The notes under the pieces: generated by a model | What the model was told of the DNA's origin: nothing | Database searches by the model: none | Seen by the model: only the letters and a program-made list of their open reading frames with translations | Assembly (NCBI GenBank): GCA_036509315.1 | Contig: DATCFU010000110.1 | Coordinates: forward strand, 1 to 11,111 | Source of the DNA: PALSA-607 sp036509315 | GTDB lineage: Bacteria; Actinomycetota; Actinomycetes; Acidothermales; Acidothermaceae | DNA length: 11,111 nucleotides | Reading direction: 5' to 3' | Made by a program: the position numbers and the translations under genes | Shown here: one piece after another, positions 1 through 5,353 of the stretch | How positions within the stretch are numbered: position 1 is the first letter of the stretch | Layout: each line of letters opens with the position of its first letter

Positions 1-762
1 GACTGCCGCGACCTCCGCTTGGACGATGTCGGCCGCGGCTGGTCCGCCCGCCGTCATGGCTTTCTTCGAGAAGCGGCCTGACACACCGCGGGAAACAACG
101 TGTCGCTGGACGAACGCGAGCACCGAATCGGTGAGAAGTGCGAGTAGCGCGACGAGCACGCCGCCACCGATCATTTGGGGAAAATCTTGCTGGGCGAGTC
201 CGTCGTAGATGAACCTGCCGAGGCCGCCGAGAGGCAAGTAGGACGCGATGGTGGCGGTGGCGATGACTTGCAGCGACGCGCTGCGCAACCCCGAGAAGAT
301 CAGCGGCAGGCTGTTCGGAAGTTCGACCTGCAGGAGCACCTGGGGCCCGGTCATGCCCATCGCGGACGCCGCATCGCGCACGACGCCGTCGACGTTCTGC
401 ACGCCTGCGTAGGTGTTCGACAGGATCGGCGGAATCGCGATCAGCACGAGCACGATCTCGGTCGGGATGAGGTAGCCAAAATCGGTGCGGCCGTGGAAGT
501 CTGGCGCGATCATCACCGTCAACAAAATCAGCACGCCGACGGTCGGTAACGCGCGCAGCGTGTTGGCTGCGCTGACGAGGAACGGGAGCCGGCCCGTGTG
601 GCCGATGAACAGGCCGAGTGGCAGGGCGATGGCGAGCGCGATCGCGACGGCGACGAACGAATAGGTGATGTGAGCTTGTATTTGGGTGCCGATGGAGGTC
701 ATGCCGTTGCCGCCGCGCCAGTGTGCCGCAGTGGTGAGCCAGCCGAAGACGTTGCCGATCAT
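1..762 (-). CDS. Osmoprotectant-type ABC transporter permease 2 (partial, 3' end off the window)
   Basis: This is an inner-membrane permease subunit of a glycine betaine/choline/carnitine-type (OpuC/ProU-like) importer. It reads from ATG at 762 to the window edge, giving 254 residues without a stop, so the C-terminus is missing. Several hydrophobic segments are visible (about residues 35-53, 74-86, 101-116, 153-172 and 199-218). The cytoplasmic EAA-type loop that docks on the ATPase lies near residues 126-149 (DAASAMG then QVELP). The start overlaps the stop of the upstream permease as ATGA (759-762), so translation is probably coupled. A GGG-containing stretch lies just upstream but no strong ribosome site. 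The segment after residue 222 is hydrophilic and Ala/Gly-rich, as expected of a cytoplasmic tail. Family assignment is firm; the solute is inferred only at class level. Confidence 0.9.
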   Translation of the reverse strand, partial: MIGNVFGWLTTAAHWRGGNGMTSIGTQIQAHITYSFVAVAIALAIALPLGLFIGHTGRLPFLVSAANTLRALPTVGVLILLTVMIAPDFHGRTDFGYLIPTEIVLVLIAIPPILSNTYAGVQNVDGVVRDAASAMGMTGPQVLLQVELPNSLPLIFSGLRSASLQVIATATIASYLPLGGLGRFIYDGLAQQDFPQMIGGGVLVALLALLTDSVLAFVQRHVVSRGVSGRFSKKAMTAGGPAAADIVQAEVAAV

Positions 763-1466
763 CGGCCCTGCACCGCCCTGCGCCACGGCGTCAGCAGCCT
801 GTTCGCAGTGACGATCACGCCGTCGAACGCGAGCGCGAGCGCGACGCATAGCACGATGCCGAGCACGATCGGCGGGTAGTACGCAGTGGGCGTCGACAGC
901 TGAAAACCGGTGGTGAAGAGCTGGCCGAGGTTGGCGAGACCGATCGTTCCGGCGACCGCGACGATGCTGACGTTCGACACGGTCGCGACGCGAAGCCCCG
1001 CAGCGATAACCGGGACGGCGATGGGCAGCTCAACCTTGAACAGTCGCTGGAGCGGACCGAACCCCATTGCTGTCGCTGCTTGCAGCACATCTTCGGGCAC
1101 CGAGCTGAGACCGTCGGCAACCACGCGCACGAGTAGCGCCACGGAGTAGATCGTCAGTGCGATCGGTACCTGGATCGGGTTGAGAGCCTTCAGGCCGAGC
1201 AGCGGCGGGATGATCACGAACAGCGCGATCGACGGGATCGTATAAAGCAGACCCATGACCGACAGCATCGGCGGGTAGATCCACTTGTATCGGCTGGCCA
1301 CCCAGCCGAGCGGCAACGCGATGACGAGGCCGATCACGACGGGTAGCGCCGAGAGCCACACGTGATCCCACAGCCAGCTGAGGTCTTGGTGGCGATGCGC
1401 ATTGAAGTAAGCCCAGAAGTGCCAAGGGGACGACGAGGCGGCACCCGACGTCGATGCGGTGATCAT
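759..1466 (-). CDS. Osmoprotectant-type ABC transporter permease 1
   Basis: A 235-residue membrane permease of the same importer. The N-terminus (about residues 1-33) is polar, followed by hydrophobic segments near 36-58, 66-90, 98-118, 150-175 and 198-220. The EAA loop is at about 126-148 (DVLQAATAMG then KVELP), matching the betaine/carnitine/choline permease group (OpuCB/ProW type). The length is typical of the OpuCB/OpuCD class, where two different permeases form a heterodimer; the gene encoding its probable partner follows directly. It starts at ATG 1466, overlapping the ATPase stop (ATGA), and its own stop overlaps the next start in the same way. It is distinct in sequence from permease 2 but shares its architecture. 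Substrate cannot be fixed without the binding protein. Confidence 0.93.
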   Translation of the reverse strand: MITASTSGAASSSPWHFWAYFNAHRHQDLSWLWDHVWLSALPVVIGLVIALPLGWVASRYKWIYPPMLSVMGLLYTIPSIALFVIIPPLLGLKALNPIQVPIALTIYSVALLVRVVADGLSSVPEDVLQAATAMGFGPLQRLFKVELPIAVPVIAAGLRVATVSNVSIVAVAGTIGLANLGQLFTTGFQLSTPTAYYPPIVLGIVLCVALALAFDGVIVTANRLLTPWRRAVQGR

Positions 1467-2638
1467 CGGGGAGTCGCCCCCGCGCCCTGCACGGGGGCCT
1501 GCAACGGGGACGCCGGCACGGGTGCGGCTTGCTGATGCGCAACCTGCTGTTGCTCGAGGAGCCGGACGACGTTCGCGGCCGTGATCGTTCCAGCGAACCG
1601 GCGCGCGTCGTCAACGATGACCCCACGACCCGTCGGTGACGACAAAGCGGCGTCGAGCACCGAACGGAACGTGCCGTTCACCGACGCGACAGTGCCGCCG
1701 CGGTGCAGCAACGGTGGTGTGATTTGCAGCGAGGCCCGGGTGGCGTCGTCGCCGACAGCGAGCCAACCCTGCGGCCAGCCATGGTCGTCGACGACAAGTA
1801 CCCAGCCATCGCGCGCAACCGCAGCGGCTGCACTGACGTCGGACCCCATGAACACGGTGGTTTCGGGATCGAGATGCAGCCCGGGAACGGGCTCGAACCC
1901 AAGGGCTCGGTAACCGCGGTCTCGACCGACGAAGCCGGCCACGAAATCGTCGACCGGATTGGAGAGCAGGTCGGCCGGCGTCGCCAGTTGCGCGAGCTTG
2001 CCACCGACGCGCATCACGGCAACCTGATCGCCAAGCTTGATCGCTTCGTCGATGTCGTGTGTGACGAACACGATCGTCTTGCTGAGCTCGCTCTGCAGTC
2101 GCAGAAACTCGTTTTGCAGTTGCTCGCGCACGACGGGGTCGACCGCGCTGAATGGCTCGTCCATCAACATCACTGGCGGGTCGGCGGCCAATGCGCGGGC
2201 GACACCGACTCGCTGTTGCTGGCCGCCCGACAGCTGCGCGGGATACCGCTTCGCGAAACTCGCAGGCAGGCCCACCCGCTCGAGTAGCTCGAGCGCTTTC
2301 GCGCGCGCCTCTCGTCTGTTCTGCCCGAGGAGCAGCGGGACGGTCGCCACGTTGTCGACGATCGTTCGGTGCGGGAACAGGCCGGCGTGCTGGATGACGT
2401 AACCGATGCCGCGCCGCAGCTCGGTGGGGGACGTCGTCGAGTGGTCGCGGTCGTCGATCCAGATGCGGCCACTCGTCGGCTCGATCATCCGGTTGATCAT
2501 TCGCACGCTGGTCGTCTTGCCGCACCCCGAAGGCCCAACGAGCACAGTGATCTTGCCGGACGGCGCAGTGAGGCTGAGGTCGTCGACCGCGACGGTGCCG
2601 TCGGGATACGTCTTCGTCACAGAATCGAAGCGGATCAT
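1463..2638 (-). CDS. Osmoprotectant-type ABC transporter ATP-binding protein with CBS-like C-terminus
   Basis: This 391-residue ATPase powers the importer formed with the two downstream permeases. All nucleotide-binding motifs are intact: Walker A GPSGCGKT at 35-42, Q-loop Gln83, signature LSGGQQQR at 136-143, Walker B VMLMDEP at 156-162 and switch His194. The sequence TYPDGTVAVDDLSL near the N-terminus and the DFVAGFVG motif near 231-238 are typical of the OpuCA/ProV group. Residues about 255-362 resemble a CBS module; in OpuCA-type proteins CBS domains sense ionic strength or regulatory nucleotides. The last 30 residues are rich in Gln, Ala and Pro and look disordered. The start at 2638 overlaps the regulator's stop, and AGGGTGG lies six bases upstream, a convincing ribosome site. 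Confidence 0.95.
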   Translation of the reverse strand: MIRFDSVTKTYPDGTVAVDDLSLTAPSGKITVLVGPSGCGKTTSVRMINRMIEPTSGRIWIDDRDHSTTSPTELRRGIGYVIQHAGLFPHRTIVDNVATVPLLLGQNRREARAKALELLERVGLPASFAKRYPAQLSGGQQQRVGVARALAADPPVMLMDEPFSAVDPVVREQLQNEFLRLQSELSKTIVFVTHDIDEAIKLGDQVAVMRVGGKLAQLATPADLLSNPVDDFVAGFVGRDRGYRALGFEPVPGLHLDPETTVFMGSDVSAAAAVARDGWVLVVDDHGWPQGWLAVGDDATRASLQITPPLLHRGGTVASVNGTFRSVLDAALSSPTGRGVIVDDARRFAGTITAANVVRLLEQQQVAHQQAAPVPASPLQAPVQGAGATPR

Positions 2639-3372
2639 CGCGAGACCACCCTGTCTGTGGAGCGGGCACTGTCTGTGGAGCGGGCACCGTCTGTGGAGCG
2701 AGCACCGTCTGTTTTCGCCACCGGGCGCGGCGGCGCGTCGAGTTGGGCTGCCAGCGCGTCGGCTTCGGCGCTGACGATCTGGCCGTACGCGTGCATGGTG
2801 TCGTCGTCGATCCGGTAGGTGGGGCCGAGCAGGCTCAACGCGCCGGCGATGCCACCAGGTCGACGGATCGGCGCGACGATCGCGGTCACGTCGGGTTCGG
2901 CGCGGTCGCGTTGGGCGACATACCCATGTGGGCCGACCTCACCCCGCAATGCGTCGCCTACTGCGAGATCCGCGCAGGGGACCGCTTTCCCCACCCAGCT
3001 CGTGTGCCGCACGGCATGGGTGCCCTCGACCATGGCGATGTAGATGGCGGTATCGGCGGGGCCGGCGATGCTGAGGTAGGCCGATTCGCCGGTCGCCGCG
3101 ACGATCCGCTTGAGCGCTGGCTCGGCCATCGCGACCAAAGCCTGTCGCCCGAGCGCGGTCGCGCCGAGCTGGACGAGGCGGGGACCCGCCCGAAACGACC
3201 CGTCGGCACCGCGTGCGACGAAGCCGGATCCCTCGAGGGTGCGGAGCAGCCGAAGCGCCGTGCTGGCAGGCAATCCGGCCCGCCGTGCGCAGTCGGACAG
3301 CATGATCGGATCCTCGTCACAGACGACTGCGAGGAGGCCCAGCGCGCGATCAACCGTGCGAGTGGACGACAT
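2635..3372 (-). CDS. IclR-family transcriptional regulator
   Basis: A 245-residue DNA-binding regulator. Residues 4-60 form the N-terminal winged helix (STRTVDRALGLLAVV, then PASTALRLLRTLEGSGFV as the HTH), and about 75-210 form the IclR effector-binding domain (GESAYLSI, VRHTSWVGKAVP, IVAPIRRPGGIAGALSL). The remaining tail (about 215-245) is polar and built on a repeated TDGARS hexapeptide encoded by an 18-bp tandem repeat. The stop overlaps the ATPase start (ATGA), so the regulator is the first gene of the transporter operon and very likely controls it. ATG 3372 is used here. A GTG at 3384 gives four more residues and has an AAAAGGGG run seven bases upstream, so it is a serious alternative. 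The open frame continues to 3858 but has no IclR-like sequence before the ATG. The inducer is unknown. Confidence 0.93.
   Translation of the reverse strand: MSSTRTVDRALGLLAVVCDEDPIMLSDCARRAGLPASTALRLLRTLEGSGFVARGADGSFRAGPRLVQLGATALGRQALVAMAEPALKRIVAATGESAYLSIAGPADTAIYIAMVEGTHAVRHTSWVGKAVPCADLAVGDALRGEVGPHGYVAQRDRAEPDVTAIVAPIRRPGGIAGALSLLGPTYRIDDDTMHAYGQIVSAEADALAAQLDAPPRPVAKTDGARSTDGARSTDSARSTDRVVSR
2651..2712. repeat. 18-bp tandem repeat, about 3.4 copies, inside the iclR-type gene
   Basis: Units CTGTCTGTGGAGCGGGCA at 2651-2668 and 2669-2686 are identical. The unit at 2687-2704 differs at two positions, and 2705-2712 is a partial copy. The repeat is a multiple of three, so copy-number change would keep frame and alter only the number of TD(G/S)ARS hexapeptides in the regulator's C-terminal tail. 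It ends beside the ribosome site of the downstream ATPase gene (AGGGTGG at 2646-2652). Confidence 0.9.
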
Positions 3373-3410
3373 TGCCGCAGCCACGCTGGGGCCCCTTTTC
3401 CTATCGGCTA

Positions 3411-3440
3411 AGTATGCATTCCCTATTTCACTTACCGCAA
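3411..3440 (-). promoter_or_regulatory. Putative promoter of the IclR/ABC operon
   Basis: Read on the minus strand, TTGCGG (3440-3435) and CATACT (3416-3411) are separated by 18 bases, close to a housekeeping-sigma -35/-10 pair. Transcription would begin near 3404, about 20-30 bases before the candidate starts (GTG 3384, ATG 3372). The region is locally AT-richer than its surroundings, consistent with a promoter. Confidence 0.55.
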
Positions 3441-3445
3441 ATCGA

Positions 3446-3462
3446 CTGCCAGACAATGGCAG
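3446..3462. promoter_or_regulatory. Dyad CTGCCA-N5-TGGCAG, candidate operator
   Basis: A perfect 6+6 inverted repeat with a 5-base centre lies immediately upstream of the putative -35 of the regulator operon. CCCTAT at 3421-3426 and ATAGGG at 3469-3474 form a wider, slightly off-centre flanking dyad. IclR-type proteins bind short palindromes near their own promoters, so autoregulation is a reasonable inference. No consensus match is claimed. Confidence 0.4.
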
Positions 3463-3494
3463 CCTTACATAGGGGTGTGACAGTTTTCCAGCCG

Positions 3495-3515
3495 GATTCC
3501 TTACGGTTTGGAATC
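3495..3515. promoter_or_regulatory. Dyad GATTCC-N9-GGAATC, candidate operator
   Basis: This is a second perfect 6+6 inverted repeat in the divergent spacer. It lies 47 bases upstream of the GTG start of the plus-strand acetyltransferase and about 55 bases upstream of the regulator's putative -35. It may be a second binding site for the adjacent regulator or for another protein. With a 9-base centre and no T tract after it, it is less likely to be a terminator. Confidence 0.35.
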
Positions 3516-3549
3516 GTTGCGAGGGCGACCTCGAACCCGGCGCTGCTGG

Positions 3550-3561
3550 CACAATGTCGCC
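3550..3561 (+). promoter_or_regulatory. Possible -10 element for leaderless acetyltransferase transcript
   Basis: CACAAT at 3550-3555 ends six bases before GTG 3562, the spacing expected if transcription starts at the start codon, a common arrangement in actinobacteria. No ribosome site is visible before this GTG, which agrees with a leaderless message. No good -35 was found, so support is modest. Confidence 0.3.
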
Positions 3562-4098
3562 GTGCCGCCGCCACCCACATTTAGGGCTGCCACGTCCGAC
3601 GATGTGGCGCTGGTAGTTGATCTTGTTGAGTCCGCTTACCGAGGCGAGACCAGCAAGGCTGGTTGGACCACGGAGGCCGAGCTGCTCGGCGGGCAGCGCA
3701 CCGATCCCGAGGCGATTGCGGCGGTCGTCTCCTCGGCCGATAGCCGCTTGCTCCTTGCCAGCGACGAGCACGGCGCGGTCATCGCCTGTTGCGCAATCGA
3801 GCAACGCCGCGGCGGCCGCTCCTACTTCGGCACATTCGCCGTCCGACCTGGTTTGCAAGGTGGTGGCGTCGGCAAGCAGGTTCTGGCCGAGGCTGAGCGG
3901 GTGGCGCGTGACGAGTGGGCCTGCGACGTGATCGAGATGACGGTGATCGGTCAGCGCGAGGATCTCATTGCCTGGTACGGCAGGCGCGGCTACGTAGCCA
4001 CTGGTGAGATGCGTCCTTTCCCTTACGGGGACGAGAGATTCGGCCTACCGAAACGCGAGGATCTCTACTTCGTGGTCCTCGCTAAATCGCTCGTCTGA
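3562..4098 (+). CDS. GNAT-family N-acetyltransferase (first of two)
   Basis: A 178-residue single-domain acetyl-CoA-dependent N-acetyltransferase of the GNAT superfamily. The sequence begins FRAATSDDVALVVDLVESAYRG, the usual first strand and helix. Motif A, which binds the acetyl-CoA pyrophosphate, is at about 91-107 (FAVRPGLQGGGVGKQVL), and the motif B region LIAWYGRRGY is at 135-144. GTG at 3562 is chosen because the homologous-looking domain begins a few residues later. An upstream TTG at 3508 would add an Arg-rich, non-family segment. It is transcribed divergently from the IclR operon. The acceptor could be an amino acid, an antibiotic-like amine or a protein; nothing in the sequence decides this. 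Fifty bases separate it from the next gene. Confidence 0.9.
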   Translation: MPPPPTFRAATSDDVALVVDLVESAYRGETSKAGWTTEAELLGGQRTDPEAIAAVVSSADSRLLLASDEHGAVIACCAIEQRRGGRSYFGTFAVRPGLQGGGVGKQVLAEAERVARDEWACDVIEMTVIGQREDLIAWYGRRGYVATGEMRPFPYGDERFGLPKREDLYFVVLAKSLV

Positions 4099-4148
4099 CG
4101 GCGTTGCGCCGCGCGTGCAGGCGTCCTCCTTGAGACAGTGTCGTCGCG

Positions 4149-4667
4149 ATGGAAATTCGCCGTGCACTTGCCGATGACGCGTTGGGCGTCGCGACTGTTC
4201 ACGTGCGCTCGTGGCAGGGCGCCTACAGGGGGTTGTTGCCAGACGTGTACCTGGATCAACTCGACGTCGACGCGCGGCGTGCCGGGTGGGCGGCGATGAT
4301 CGCGGAAGCCGACTGGCCGCGCACCGGCACGCTTGTCGCGACAGAGGCCAACGGCAACGTGGTCGGTTTCGCGCACGTCGGGCCCGCGCGCGACGAGGAC
4401 CTCGATCCGTTGGTCGTCGGCGAACTCGCCTCGATCTATCTGCTACCCCAGGTGTGGGGGAGCGGCGTCGGCCGGCGATTGATGCTTGCGGCGGTGAATG
4501 TGCTGCGCGACGCGGGTTTCGGTGCGGCGATCTTGTGGGTGCTCGACGGAAATGATCGCGCACAGCGTTTCTACGAGATTGGCGGCTGGCAACTCGATGG
4601 CGCCGCCAAGGACATCGTCATCGCAGAGACGCCGCTCGCTGAAGTCCGTTACCGATTGGTCCTCTAG
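4149..4667 (+). CDS. GNAT-family N-acetyltransferase (second of two)
   Basis: A 172-residue GNAT enzyme that transfers acetyl from acetyl-CoA to an unidentified amine. It opens with MEIRRALADDALGVATV and the VRSWQGAYRGLLPD motif, which marks a widespread actinobacterial GNAT subgroup. Motif A is at about 96-111 (IYLLPQVWGSGVGRRL), and RFYEIGGW at 140-147 is the motif B end. It is not a close duplicate of the preceding acetyltransferase: outside motif A the two differ throughout. ATG 4149 is the first in-frame start with family-like sequence; no strong ribosome site precedes it. The next gene starts two bases after its stop, so the two are probably co-transcribed and coupled. Confidence 0.92.
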   Translation: MEIRRALADDALGVATVHVRSWQGAYRGLLPDVYLDQLDVDARRAGWAAMIAEADWPRTGTLVATEANGNVVGFAHVGPARDEDLDPLVVGELASIYLLPQVWGSGVGRRLMLAAVNVLRDAGFGAAILWVLDGNDRAQRFYEIGGWQLDGAAKDIVIAETPLAEVRYRLVL

Positions 4668-4669
4668 CG

Positions 4670-5299
4670 ATGCTTGGTCTCGTGGCGATGCAGGAATGGC
4701 GGCAAGCTCACGTGAGTGTGCGGCGAAGTCTCGAACTCGCCCATGAAGCGCTGCGCTCGGGTGGTCTGCCCGTCGGCGCGGTGATCCTCGACGCGTCAGG
4801 GGACATCATCGCGCAAGGGCGCAAACACGCCTATGACCCGCCGGCTGGCGACGATCCGTTGCAGGACACGCCAATTGCCCACGCGGAGATGAATGCGTTG
4901 GCCGGGATCACTACGAAGACCGACTTGTCGGTGTGCACGTTGTGGAGCACCCACCGCCCGTGCATCATGTGCGCGGCAGCGACCGCCTTTACCGGCGTCG
5001 GCGAGGTCCGCTTTCTCGCCCCTGATCCATCTGATGAGGACAGCGCCGACCCAGTGGGTGTCGATAGCCGCTGGATGGTGCTCGCGAATGTCATGTTCCT
5101 CGAGGGTGTCCGCCGCTACTCAGGGCCAAGCGCACCAATGATCTGCCGGGCCCGCGTGCGGGAGCCTGAGACGACTGACCTGCTCAGCAATGTCGGGCCA
5201 GCTTTGTTCGGCTCACCCAGGCTTGAACACGGCTTGGAGCAGGCCTGGCCGCTGATCGAGGCGGCTGCGCAGGCGCGTGCCGACCGCCGCCGAGGCTAG
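4670..5299 (+). CDS. Cytidine/deoxycytidylate deaminase-family protein
   Basis: A 209-residue zinc-dependent deaminase-fold protein. The catalytic signature is complete: His71-Ala-Glu73 (HAEMNAL), with His as a zinc ligand and Glu as the proton shuttle, and Pro97-Cys98-Ile-Met-Cys101, whose two Cys complete the zinc site. The fold starts with a helix and LPVGAVILDASGDIIAQG near 33-50, as in TadA/guanine deaminase/dCMP deaminase relatives. An unusual stretch (about 54-68, AYDPPAGDDPLQDTP) lengthens the loop before the HxE motif. The last 90 residues or so extend past the core and are not recognised. The substrate is uncertain; a free nucleoside or base is more likely than tRNA given the divergence from TadA. 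ATG 4688 (residue 7) is an alternative start. The gene follows the acetyltransferase by two bases. Confidence 0.88.
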   Translation: MLGLVAMQEWRQAHVSVRRSLELAHEALRSGGLPVGAVILDASGDIIAQGRKHAYDPPAGDDPLQDTPIAHAEMNALAGITTKTDLSVCTLWSTHRPCIMCAAATAFTGVGEVRFLAPDPSDEDSADPVGVDSRWMVLANVMFLEGVRRYSGPSAPMICRARVREPETTDLLSNVGPALFGSPRLEHGLEQAWPLIEAAAQARADRRRG

Positions 5300-5307
5300 C
5301 GGCGGTC
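5282..5307 (+). terminator. GC-rich hairpin at the deaminase stop codon
   Basis: GACCGCCGC (5282-5290) pairs perfectly with GCGGCGGTC (5299-5307) around an 8-base loop, giving a nine-pair GC-rich stem. The TAG stop (5297-5299) straddles the end of the loop and the start of the 3' arm. There is no T tract, but tract-less hairpins are frequent candidate terminators in GC-rich actinobacteria. It would separate the acetyltransferase/deaminase unit from the lipoprotein operon. Confidence 0.5.
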
Positions 5308-5340
5308 ACCGAGTCAGCCCGCGTGCACCCTGGGTTGTCG

Positions 5341-5353
5341 CATACTGGGTCGG
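5341..5353 (+). promoter_or_regulatory. Possible -10 element for the lipoprotein operon
   Basis: CATACT at 5341-5346 lies seven bases before ATG 5354 in a 54-base spacer that follows a strong hairpin. No ribosome site precedes the ATG, so a leaderless or nearly leaderless transcript starting at about 5353 is plausible. The same hexamer is the proposed -10 of the IclR operon. No clear -35 was seen. Confidence 0.35.

Noticed and set aside
1611..2705. 364-residue minus-strand open frame
   Set aside because: It is a frame-shifted shadow of the ABC ATPase gene, which has all motifs intact in the other frame.
3508..3561. Upstream TTG start for the first acetyltransferase
   Set aside because: The added residues are Arg/Cys-rich and not family-like. 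They would overlap the dyad at 3495-3515.
3373..3858. N-terminal extension of the IclR-type gene from an ATG at 3858
   Set aside because: It would cover the whole divergent spacer, the promoter and the start of the acetyltransferase. The extra 162 residues look nothing like an IclR N-terminus.
4099..4111. Small hairpin CGGCG-TTG-CGCCG right after the first acetyltransferase stop
   Set aside because: The stem has only five pairs, there is no T tract, and such short palindromes are expected by chance in this GC-rich DNA.
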